Origin: DATHSN01 sp035464115
GTDB taxonomy: Bacteria; Actinomycetota; Acidimicrobiia; Acidimicrobiales; SKKL01
Direction of reading: 5' to 3'
NCBI GenBank assembly: GCA_035464115.1
Contig: DATHSN010000296.1
Span: 1 to 7,518 of the forward strand
DNA: 7,518 nucleotides
Under the pieces are notes generated by a model. It ran no database searches. It was not told the DNA's origin and was given only the letters and a program-made list of their open reading frames with translations. Of the stretch, positions 1-6,721 are shown in pieces (within the stretch, counting starts at the first letter, position 1; each line of letters begins with the position of its first letter). The position numbers and the translations under genes were made by a program.

Positions 1-322
1 TCTCAGGATCCGCCAGACGCGACGCGGGACGCACCTGGTCCCACGACAACCGACCGTCGGACAACGCGGCACTCAACGCCGGGAGCTCACCCAACCGCTG
101 CGCGGTGCGCACCACATCACGAGCCGTCGCCGCAGACAACGTGCCGGCCTGAGCCAACCAGTCCTGCAACGACCCGACACCATCGAGGCGCCAATCCCCC
201 GCCGCGTCCACAGCCCGGACCAGCTCGCACACCTCGGCCAGCACACCCGACCAGCTGGCGAGCAACGCCTCGGCGACCTGCCAACGACCATCCGGAGTGA
301 GCGACCCGTAGTCGACACCCAT
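1..322 (-). CDS. DUF222-domain (13E12 repeat family) protein, N-terminal part; probable HNH endonuclease
   Basis: This reading frame starts at ATG 322-320 and stays open to the left edge, giving 107 codons without a stop, so the gene is partial at its 3' end. The translation fits the DUF222 N-terminal pattern. A helical start (EALLASWSGVLAEVCELV, residues about 19-36) is followed by GDWRLDGVGSLQDWLA, then the hallmark TARDVVRTAQRLGELPAL (about residues 66-83) and LSDGRLSWDQVRPAS. DUF222 proteins usually carry an HNH nuclease domain near the C-terminus; that part would lie outside the window, so the nuclease is inferred. The start is supported by GGGGAGG six bases upstream. Codon use is odd for this locus: 8 of 15 leucine codons are TTG, against one seen among about 35 in moxR. 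A LexA-box promoter precedes it. In Mycobacterium tuberculosis many members of this family are LexA-regulated and show features of mobile elements. The biochemical function is unknown. Confidence 0.85.
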   Translation of the reverse strand, partial: MGVDYGSLTPDGRWQVAEALLASWSGVLAEVCELVRAVDAAGDWRLDGVGSLQDWLAQAGTLSAATARDVVRTAQRLGELPALSAALSDGRLSWDQVRPASRLADPE

Positions 323-328
323 CACCAA

Positions 329-335
329 CCTCCCC
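329..335 (-). promoter_or_regulatory. Shine-Dalgarno site of the DUF222 gene
   Basis: GGGGAGG on the minus strand, six bases before the ATG at 322. It is a strong ribosome binding site and fixes the start codon. Its GGGGA part also belongs to an 8-base sequence complementary to the start of the leader (see 331-390). Confidence 0.8.
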
Positions 336-390
336 AAGCGCGCCAACACGTGCGGACCAGGCCCGTCGAGAGGGCCAGGCACCTTGGGGA
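331..390 (-). promoter_or_regulatory. 5' leader able to fold over the Shine-Dalgarno site
   Basis: On the minus strand TCCCCAAG (390-383), close to the predicted transcript start, is perfectly complementary to CTTGGGGA (338-331), which contains most of the Shine-Dalgarno sequence. A U-G pair extends the helix to nine pairs. Inside it lies a second hairpin, GGCCC (376-372) and GGGCC (364-360), with a 7-base loop. The complementarity is seen directly. That it limits translation of the DUF222 gene is inference. Confidence 0.4.
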
Positions 391-399
391 AGTGGCACC

Positions 400-428
400 A
401 GTGTATCGAACACCTGTTCGACACACAA
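400..428 (-). promoter_or_regulatory. Sigma70-like promoter of the DUF222 gene
   Basis: On the minus strand TTGTGT (428-423) and TACACT (405-400) stand 17 bases apart, the optimal spacing. The -10 fits the actinobacterial TANNNT pattern; the -35 matches only its TTG half. The predicted transcript start is near 393, giving a leader of about 70 bases. The LexA box fills almost the whole spacer, where a bound repressor would block RNA polymerase. The promoter starts 15 bases past the ROK gene's stop codon. Confidence 0.6.
406..421. promoter_or_regulatory. LexA (SOS) box
   Basis: TCGAACACCTGTTCGA is an exact match to the mycobacterial SOS-box consensus TCGAAC-N4-GTTCGA. The dyad extends with one mismatch to 402-425 (TGTATCGAACA, CC, TGTTCGACACA). 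It lies between the -35 and -10 of the DUF222 promoter, about 85 bases upstream of the start codon. A chance match to twelve fixed bases in a window this size is well under one in a thousand. LexA control of 13E12/DUF222 genes is established in M. tuberculosis, so site and downstream gene agree. Confidence 0.85.
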
Positions 429-443
429 GCCGAACAGCGACTG

Positions 444-1316
444 CTACGTGATGCCGATGTCGCGGCCCAGCGCCCGCCAGGCCACCGCGGCGGCGCCGAC
501 GAGGGGGCCCTCGTCGCCGAGGCCGGCGGGGATGATCCGCGCCCCACGGGAGAAGTCGAGCAGGCACCGTCGGTCGATCTCGGCCTGAGCGGCCGCGAAG
601 AACGGTGCGCCGAACCCGAGCGCCACCGACCCGGCCACCACGGCGAGGCGCAGGTCGAGCAGGTTGCACACCGACGCGACACCCCGGCCGACGAGCGTGC
701 CGGTGGCCTCGATGGTGGCGGCGTCGGCCTCGGCGGCCGGTCGACCGGTCTTGGCCCGGATGGCCGTGCCCGACGCCTCGCCCTCGAGCACGCCCTGGGC
801 GTGATCGGGCAGGGTGAACCCGTCGGGCTCGACGACCACGTGCCCGATGTGGCCGGCGTTGCCCCTCGCCCCGTCGAGCAGCCGGCCGTCGAGGACGATG
901 CCGCCACCGACGCCGGTCGACACCACCATGGCGATGAAGTTGGCCTCGCCCCGCGCCGCGCCGATCCAGCCCTCGGCCAGGGCGAGGGCCTTGGCGTCGT
1001 TGTCGACGTAGGTGGCGAGCCCGGTGAGCTCGGCGAGGCGGGCCCGCAACGGGAACTCGCGCCACCCCGGGATGTTGAGCGGCGACACCGTCTCGCCGCC
1101 GGGAGCCATCGGGCCGCCGCTGCCCACCCCGACCGCGAGCGCGTCGGTGCGCCCGGTGAGCCCGCCGACGATCTCGGCGAGCGGCGCCCAGAGGCCGTCG
1201 GCGTCGGCGGTGGGATCGGTGGCCACCCGGGCCCGCTCCACCAACCGCCCGTCGGCGGTGACGATGCCCGCCTCCATCTTCGTGCCACCGATGTCGACCG
1301 CGACCACGTGCTCCAT
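444..1316 (-). CDS. ROK-family sugar kinase, zinc-site cysteines missing
   Basis: A 290-residue protein, slightly short for a ROK kinase (about 300-320). It should phosphorylate a hexose or N-acylhexosamine with ATP in the cytoplasm. The phosphate loop DIGGTK is at residues 8-13 and the catalytic base is D107 in VDNDAKA. The complete ROK signature runs from V132 (STGVGGGI) to G158-H159, and E178 corresponds to a conserved sugar-binding glutamate. Two oddities stand out. The ExGH motif reads HIGH (156-159). The usual CxCGxxGCxE zinc loop is replaced at about 169-178 by LPDHAQGVLE, with none of its three cysteines. ASGTAI (181-186) continues the normal family pattern, so the gene looks intact and not degraded. 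The ATG at 1316 places DIGGTK correctly; no good Shine-Dalgarno precedes it. It is transcribed divergently from moxR. Substrate cannot be assigned; glucokinase is only the default guess. Confidence 0.85.
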   Translation of the reverse strand: MEHVVAVDIGGTKMEAGIVTADGRLVERARVATDPTADADGLWAPLAEIVGGLTGRTDALAVGVGSGGPMAPGGETVSPLNIPGWREFPLRARLAELTGLATYVDNDAKALALAEGWIGAARGEANFIAMVVSTGVGGGIVLDGRLLDGARGNAGHIGHVVVEPDGFTLPDHAQGVLEGEASGTAIRAKTGRPAAEADAATIEATGTLVGRGVASVCNLLDLRLAVVAGSVALGFGAPFFAAAQAEIDRRCLLDFSRGARIIPAGLGDEGPLVGAAAVAWRALGRDIGIT

Positions 1317-1321
1317 CGGAC

Positions 1322-1343
1322 CCGACCCTAATCCCCCGGTCGG
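1322..1343. repeat. Inverted repeat over the possible ROK promoter
   Basis: CCGACC (1322-1327) and GGTCGG (1338-1343) are perfect 6-base arms separated by 10 bases. They straddle the candidate -10 box, so the repeat could be an operator. It is short and GC-rich, so chance is possible. Confidence 0.3.
1325..1330 (-). promoter_or_regulatory. Possible -10 box for a leaderless ROK transcript
   Basis: TAGGGT on the minus strand fits TANNNT and ends eight bases before the ATG at 1316. That places the transcript start at or next to the start codon. Leaderless mRNAs are common in actinobacteria, and the absence of a convincing Shine-Dalgarno fits. There is no clear -35. Confidence 0.35.
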
Positions 1344-1438
1344 ACAGGCCCCCGGACGTCGACCGGCACCGTCGCTCAGCCGTCGCGGGCGAGCCCGATC
1401 AGCCGCCCGCCCGCTGCCTCACCGGGGCGGCGGCGACG

Positions 1439-1454
1439 TACCCTGACCGCAGGG
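1439..1454 (+). promoter_or_regulatory. Weak -10 candidate with dyad upstream of moxR
   Basis: TACCCT (1439-1444) fits TANNNT and would start the moxR operon transcript near 1451, with a leader of about 70 bases. No recognisable -35 is present. A small perfect dyad, CCCTG (1441-1445) and CAGGG (1450-1454), overlaps the box. The rest of the 1317-1521 divergent region shows no stronger promoter. Confidence 0.25.
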
Positions 1455-1510
1455 CGCCCGGTGCGCCGACGCAGCCGAGGCGAGCGGTGCGACCTGCCGC
1501 CGACGACGAC

Positions 1511-1516
1511 GAGGAG
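1511..1516 (+). promoter_or_regulatory. Shine-Dalgarno site of moxR
   Basis: GAGGAG five bases before GTG 1522. This decides the GTG start over longer or shifted frames in the same region. Confidence 0.75.
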
Positions 1517-1521
1517 CCGGC

Positions 1522-2496
<975 letters not shown>

Positions 2497-2504
2497 CCGC
2501 CCCG

Positions 2505-2525
2505 GGCCCGTGACCATGACGGGCC
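2505..2525 (+). other. Stem-loop between moxR and the DUF58 gene
   Basis: GGCCCGT (2505-2511) and ACGGGCC (2519-2525) form a perfect 7-base stem with a 7-base loop, in the 50-base gap between the two operon genes. No T run follows, so it is not a standard terminator. It could be an mRNA processing or stability element, or partial attenuation. Any role is inference. Confidence 0.4.
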
Positions 2526-2546
2526 GCGCGTGATCGGGGGGACGCG

Positions 2547-3761
2547 GTGCTGACCGCGCAGGGGCTCGGGGCGACCGTCGCCGCCGTCGCGCTCATCGGC
2601 CTCGGGCGCTTCTTCGGGGTGCTCGAGCTCTACCTGCTCGGTGGCGCCATCGCCGCGCTCGTCATCGTGGCCCTGCTGCGCCTGTGGCTCATCCGCCTCG
2701 AGCTGGGCGTGTCGCGCGACGCCCGCCCGGCCCGGGTCCACGCCGGGAGCCCCGGCCGCGTCGAGATCGAGGTCACCAACCGGGGGCGGCGACCGAGCCC
2801 GGTGCTGCGCCTCGTCGACCCCGTGTCGGGCACCCGCGGCGCCGACGTCGGCGTCGGCCGGCTGCAACCCGGCGAGCGGGCCCACGCCGCGTACCGCCTG
2901 CCCACCGAGCGCCGGGGCGTGCTCGAGATCGGGCCCCTCCAGCTGGTGATCACCGACCCGTTCGGGCTCACCCGGTTGCGCCTCCCCGGCGCCGGTCGCA
3001 CCCAGCTCACCGTCTTCCCCCGCATCGAGGCGCTCGTGTCGCTCGGTGAGACCTCGGGCCACGACCCCGAGTCGGCGCTCGAGCTGCCCAGCTCGCTCGG
3101 GCGCACCGGCGACGAGTTCTACGCGCTGCGGCCCTACGTGGTGGGCGACGAGCTGCGCCGGGTGCACTGGCCGTCGAGCGCCCGCTACGACGAGCTGATG
3201 GTGCGCCAACAGGAGCTCCCGTGGCAGGGGCGGGCCACCGTGGTGCTCGACGTGCGCGCCGACGCCCACACCGAGGCCTCGCTCGACCTGGCCGTGTCGG
3301 CCGCGGCGAGCGTGCTCGCCGCCGCCCGCCGCGGCGGCGACCTGGTGCGGCTGGTGTCCACCGACGGCACCGACTCGGGGTGGGCGCTCGGCAACGCGGC
3401 GTTCACCGCCATCCTCGAGTACCTCGCCGTGGTGGGACCCAGCCGCTCGGCGGGGCTCGCCCGAGCCGTCGACCGGCTCGGGCGCAGCACCGACGGCGGG
3501 GCGCTCGTCACCGTCGGCGCCGGCTGGTCAGCGGCCGACCGCACTCGCCTCGCCACCCTGCGGGGGCGCTACCGGTCGGTCACCTCGGTGCGCATCGATC
3601 CCTCGGCGTGGGACCCCACCGCCGCACCGTCGCTGCCCCCCGACACCGCCATCGGACCCGACGAGGTCGTCGTCACCGCCGACCAGCCGCTCGCCGCCGG
3701 CTGGCGTCGGGTCGTCGTGGGCGCCGGCCACCACCGCCACCGCACCGGGATCGTCCGATGA
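2547..3761 (+). CDS. DUF58-domain membrane-anchored protein
   Basis: A 404-residue protein. Two hydrophobic segments at about 8-20 and 28-47 anchor the N-terminus. A beta-rich section follows, containing DPFGL (137-141). The diagnostic DUF58 block runs over about 190-220: EFYALRPYVVGDELRRVHW, then SARYDELMVR. The C-terminal part, from TVVLDVRADAHT (231 on), resembles a vWA-like fold with a poor metal site: D235 is present, but DxSxS is not. Such proteins are thought to be clients of the adjacent MoxR ATPase; no enzymatic activity is established. The GTG start has GGGGGGA four bases upstream. The last codons overlap the next gene by four bases (ATGA), so translation is probably coupled to tgpA. 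The C-terminus is rich in His and Arg (GAGHHRHRTGIVR) and shows no known motif. Confidence 0.9.
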   Translation: MLTAQGLGATVAAVALIGLGRFFGVLELYLLGGAIAALVIVALLRLWLIRLELGVSRDARPARVHAGSPGRVEIEVTNRGRRPSPVLRLVDPVSGTRGADVGVGRLQPGERAHAAYRLPTERRGVLEIGPLQLVITDPFGLTRLRLPGAGRTQLTVFPRIEALVSLGETSGHDPESALELPSSLGRTGDEFYALRPYVVGDELRRVHWPSSARYDELMVRQQELPWQGRATVVLDVRADAHTEASLDLAVSAAASVLAAARRGGDLVRLVSTDGTDSGWALGNAAFTAILEYLAVVGPSRSAGLARAVDRLGRSTDGGALVTVGAGWSAADRTRLATLRGRYRSVTSVRIDPSAWDPTAAPSLPPDTAIGPDEVVVTADQPLAAGWRRVVVGAGHHRHRTGIVR

Positions 3762-6157
3762 CCGCCACCCTGCCCCGCCCCGCTCCTCCCACCGACCACC
3801 CCGCGCCCGAGACGCCGACGCCGGCCCGCTCGGTCGGCCACGACCGCAACCGGCGGCGGGCCGAGCGGCTGGTGGCGCTGGCCCCGGAGCTGGCGCTGGC
3901 GCTGGTCACCGCCAGCCTCATCGCCGGCTTCGACCGGATCTTCCTCCCCGGGCCGTGGGTGGCGCCGCTGCTGTGGGCCGGCCTGGGCGCGCACCTCGTC
4001 GCCGCCGCGGCCCGCCGCCTCCACATCGGCGCGGTGGCGGGCACCATCGGCGCCGCCCTGGTCGGGATCCAGGTGGCGGCCGTGGCCTTCGCCTCCGACA
4101 CCCTCCGGCGCGGCCTGCCCACGCTCGACACGTTCGACGCGCTCGCCGACGCCGTCGACCGGGCCGTCGTGCTGTGGCCCGACGTGCGGGCCCCGCTCGA
4201 GCCCGAGCCCGGGTTCGTGCTCATCACCCTCGTCGCGGTCGTGGTGGGCGCGGTGCTCGCCGACGACCTCGCCTTTCGCCGCTTCGCGCCCGTCACCGCG
4301 CTGGCACCCACGCTCGTGACGTTCGTCGTGGTCTCGCTGGTGGGCGACGGCGCCCGGGTGCGGGCCACCGTGCTCCTGGTCGCCGCGGCGCTCACCTTCG
4401 TGCTGCTGCACCGCGTCGCCACCGACGCCCGACGCACCTGGCTGCCCGGCGACGCGGCGCGGGGGCCGGCCGGTCTCGTGGGCGTCGGTGCCGGGCTGGC
4501 CGCGCTCGCCGTGCTCGCCGGGGCCCTGGTCGCCCCCGCGCTCCCCGGCGCCGGCGACGACCCGCTGTGGACGTGGCGGGGTCGTGGCGACGGTCCCCGC
4601 ATCACCATCAGCCCACTCGTCGACATCCAGTCGCGGCTGGTCCAGCAGTCGTCCCAGGTGGCGTTCCGGGTCGAGAGCGACCAGCGCTCCTACTGGCGGC
4701 TCACCGCCCTCGACACGTTCGACGGCCGCATCTGGCGCTCGAGCGGCTCGTTCTCCGACGCCCGGGGCGACCTCCCCGGCGCCGGGAGCGACGCGGCCGA
4801 GCGGGTCGAGGCCACCCAGCGGTTCGAGGTCCTCGGGCTCTCCGCCATCTGGGCCCCGGTGGCCTTCGAGCCCCGCACCGTCGACCCGGGCGGCGACGCC
4901 CAGCTGTCCTACGACGAGCGCTCGGGCACGCTCATCGTCGACGAGGTCGACACCACCGACGGCCTCGACTACGAGGTCACCTCCCTCCTGCCCCGGTTCG
5001 TCCCCGACGAGCTGCGCGCCGCCGACGGCGAGGTCCCGTCCGACATCGCCGAGCGCCAGCTCCAGCTGCCCGACGACCTCAGCCCCGTCGTCGCCGGGCT
5101 GGCCGCCGAGGTCACCGCCGGCACCACCACCGACTACGACGCCGCGCTCGCGCTGCAGCAGTGGTTCCGGTCGGAGTTCACCTACTCGCTCGACGTCGCG
5201 CCGGGCCACGACGGATCGGTCATCGAGCGCTTCCTCACCGAGACCCGCCAGGGCTACTGCGAGCAGTTCGCCGGGAGCTTCGCGGCGATGGCCCGCACGC
5301 TCGGCATCCCGGCCCGGGTGGCGGTCGGCTTCACGCCGGGCGACGCCCAGGTGCTCGACGACGGCACCACCCGCTACACGGTGCGCGGCGAGCACGCCCA
5401 CGCCTGGCCCGAGGTGTTCATCGCGGGGGCCGGGTGGGTGCCGTTCGAGCCGACCCCGTCGCGCGGCGCCCCCGGCGCCGAGCAGTGGACGGGCGTCGCC
5501 GAGCAGCAGGAGGGCGAGGTCGCACCCACCACCCCCACCACCACCGCCGCACCGGTCGACCCCGCCGACGCCGAGCTCAACATCCCCGAGATCGACTTCG
5601 GGGCCTTCGACGACGGGGGCGGCGGGTCGCTCCCCGACCTCGACCCCGACACCGAGCCCACGGCCACCATCGGCGACCGCCTCTGGTGGATCGTCGCCGG
5701 CGTCCCGGTGCTCGTCGGGTCGGTCCTCGCCGCCACCGCGGCCATCCGGCTGGCCCGCCGCTCGGCCCGTCGCCGGAGCGCGGGCAGCGACCCCACCCGA
5801 CGGACGCTCGCCGCCTGGGCCGACGCGGTCGACGAGATCGCCACCCTCGAGGTCACGCCCCGCCGCGCCGAGACCGACCTCGAGTTCGCCCGACGGGCCG
5901 CTGTCGAGCTCGGCGACGAGCGCGCCGCGCTGGTGGAGCTGGCCACGATCACCACCGCGGCGCGCCACCGCGCCGGTGGCGTGTCGTCCGCCGACGCCGA
6001 CGCGGCCCGCGCCGCCGCCGACCGCACCGAGCGGGCGGTGCGCGACATCGCCCCCCGCCGCCGCCGGCTCCTGCGGTGGATCGATCCCCGCCCGGCGCTC
6101 CCCCGACTGCGCGCCCCCTCGCTGCGACCCCGGCGCCTCATCGCCCGCCGGGCGTAG
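3758..6157 (+). CDS. tgpA: TgpA-type membrane protein with transglutaminase-like domain (DUF3488, transglutaminase core, DUF4129)
   Basis: A 799-residue protein. A Pro-rich cytoplasmic N-terminus (1-30) precedes about seven membrane helices (roughly 37-57, 66-86, 91-111, 151-169, 177-195, 202-219, 238-262), the DUF3488/TgpA_N part. A large extracytoplasmic region follows, with the transglutaminase-like core. Its catalytic Cys is C501 in GYCEQFAGSFAAMAR and its His is H548 in GEHAHAWPEV. The acidic residue is E564 in WVPFEPTP, where many relatives have Asp. A Thr/Pro and acidic, Gly-rich linker leads to a last helix at about 642-664, then a cytoplasmic DUF4129-like segment and a very basic tail. 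ATG 3758 overlaps the DUF58 stop as ATGA; a longer frame open from 3221 is an overlap artefact. Such proteins are thought to work at the cell envelope, possibly as peptidases or transferases; the substrate is unknown. The symbol reflects architecture, not proven orthology with Pseudomonas TgpA. Confidence 0.9.
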   Translation: MTATLPRPAPPTDHPAPETPTPARSVGHDRNRRRAERLVALAPELALALVTASLIAGFDRIFLPGPWVAPLLWAGLGAHLVAAAARRLHIGAVAGTIGAALVGIQVAAVAFASDTLRRGLPTLDTFDALADAVDRAVVLWPDVRAPLEPEPGFVLITLVAVVVGAVLADDLAFRRFAPVTALAPTLVTFVVVSLVGDGARVRATVLLVAAALTFVLLHRVATDARRTWLPGDAARGPAGLVGVGAGLAALAVLAGALVAPALPGAGDDPLWTWRGRGDGPRITISPLVDIQSRLVQQSSQVAFRVESDQRSYWRLTALDTFDGRIWRSSGSFSDARGDLPGAGSDAAERVEATQRFEVLGLSAIWAPVAFEPRTVDPGGDAQLSYDERSGTLIVDEVDTTDGLDYEVTSLLPRFVPDELRAADGEVPSDIAERQLQLPDDLSPVVAGLAAEVTAGTTTDYDAALALQQWFRSEFTYSLDVAPGHDGSVIERFLTETRQGYCEQFAGSFAAMARTLGIPARVAVGFTPGDAQVLDDGTTRYTVRGEHAHAWPEVFIAGAGWVPFEPTPSRGAPGAEQWTGVAEQQEGEVAPTTPTTTAAPVDPADAELNIPEIDFGAFDDGGGGSLPDLDPDTEPTATIGDRLWWIVAGVPVLVGSVLAATAAIRLARRSARRRSAGSDPTRRTLAAWADAVDEIATLEVTPRRAETDLEFARRAAVELGDERAALVELATITTAARHRAGGVSSADADAARAAADRTERAVRDIAPRRRRLLRWIDPRPALPRLRAPSLRPRRLIARRA

Positions 6158-6175
6158 ACCTCGGCCCCACGCGAC

Positions 6176-6200
6176 AGCACCGCCCGTCGAGGGCGGTGCT
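6176..6200. terminator. Bidirectional hairpin terminator between tgpA and the DUF3040 gene
   Basis: AGCACCGCCC (6176-6185) and GGGCGGTGCT (6191-6200) make a perfect 10-base stem with a 5-base loop, 18 bases after the tgpA stop. It sits in the gap between convergent genes and would read the same in both directions. Neither side has a T run; U-poor hairpins are often proposed as terminators in high-GC actinobacteria, but termination here is not shown by sequence alone. Confidence 0.65.
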
Positions 6201-6228
6201 CGGGTCGGCGCAGCCGGAGCGATGGGCG

Positions 6229-6242
6229 GGCCCGACCGGGCC
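6229..6242 (-). terminator. Second short hairpin past the DUF3040 stop
   Basis: GGCCC (6229-6233) and GGGCC (6238-6242) pair around a GACC loop, five bases beyond the DUF3040 stop codon. It forms a tandem with the larger hairpin at 6176-6200 for transcripts coming from the right. It is short and lacks a U run, so support is modest. Confidence 0.35.
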
Positions 6243-6247
6243 GGGCC

Positions 6248-6625
6248 TCACTCCTCGTCGCGCTTGAACCGGTCGCGCATGCGCTGACCGGTGTTGCCGA
6301 AGCTGTCGCGCAGCCCGGCGGCCTTCATCGACTGGGTCATCTGCTCGAGGCCGGCTCGACCCAGCTTGCGGGCGTTGCGCTCGAACCACAGGGCGCTGGC
6401 GAGCATGACGAGGAACCCGCCGAAGGCCACGAGGTACGACGTGGAGAGCGTGGCGATCATGAACACGACGCCGACGATGAAGGCGGCAGCCGCCAGCTTG
6501 AGGTTGCGGAACGCGTGCGAGTACAGCGTGGTGGAGGCCACCTCGCGCGCGAGCGCAGGGTCGGTCTCGTAGAGCTGCGCCTCGATCTGTTGCAGTATCC
6601 GCTGCTCGTCCTCGGAAAGCGGCAC
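6248..6625 (-). CDS. DUF3040 family small membrane protein
   Basis: A 125-residue protein starting at GTG 6625. The N-terminus PLSEDEQRILQQIEAQLYE with TDPALA (about 2-26) is the hallmark of DUF3040. Two adjacent membrane helices follow at about 43-61 and 63-81. A charged C-terminal tail (FERNARKLGRAGLEQ through GQRMRDRFKRDEE) is probably cytoplasmic. The GTG is chosen because AAGGGAG lies five bases upstream and the protein then begins exactly at the family's conserved N-terminus; an ATG at 6703 would add 26 unconserved residues. No function is known. In several actinobacteria, including M. tuberculosis, a gene of this family lies near mraZ and the division/cell-wall cluster, which hints at an envelope role. 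It is convergent with tgpA and 96 bases downstream of dinB on the same strand. Confidence 0.88.
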   Translation of the reverse strand: MPLSEDEQRILQQIEAQLYETDPALAREVASTTLYSHAFRNLKLAAAAFIVGVVFMIATLSTSYLVAFGGFLVMLASALWFERNARKLGRAGLEQMTQSMKAAGLRDSFGNTGQRMRDRFKRDEE

Positions 6626-6630
6626 GCTCG

Positions 6631-6637
6631 CTCCCTT
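6631..6637 (-). promoter_or_regulatory. Shine-Dalgarno site of the DUF3040 gene
   Basis: AAGGGAG on the minus strand, five bases before GTG 6625. It decides the start in favour of the 125-residue form. Confidence 0.7.
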
Positions 6638-6647
6638 TGCCCCATCG

Positions 6648-6662
6648 CCGCCGTGCCGGCGG
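6648..6662 (-). other. Small hairpin between dinB and the DUF3040 gene
   Basis: CCGCC (6648-6652) and GGCGG (6658-6662) pair around a 5-base loop, 60-74 bases past the dinB stop. It could help end the dinB transcript or shape the DUF3040 leader. It is short, GC-only and without a U run, so significance is doubtful. Confidence 0.2.
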
Positions 6663-6721
6663 TCCGTGTCGTCAAGTGTCGCACAGCAGTTCGCGATCAA
6701 CAACGCGACCGACGACCTTCG

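Noticed and set aside
117..428. Minus-strand frames of 103 and 81 codons at the left edge
   Set aside because: They lie in the wrong frames of the DUF222 gene. Only the frame from 322 gives the DUF222 pattern and a matching Shine-Dalgarno.
384..1331. 315-codon plus-strand frame over the ROK gene
   Set aside because: It is antisense to a protein carrying the full ROK signature, and its translation has no recognisable domain.
3221..3757. Upstream extension of the tgpA frame
   Set aside because: It overlaps the DUF58 gene in another frame and reads as Arg/Gly/Ala-rich nonsense until the ATG at 3758, which overlaps the DUF58 stop as ATGA.
3569..5968. 799-codon open frame on the minus strand over tgpA
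   Set aside because: It is antisense to a clear transglutaminase-like gene. Its translation is low-complexity Gly/Ala/Arg/Val/Glu with no domain, as expected from GC-rich third positions.
6626..6703. ATG at 6703 as the DUF3040 start
   Set aside because: It would add 26 residues without family similarity, while GTG 6625 has a good Shine-Dalgarno and begins at the conserved N-terminus.
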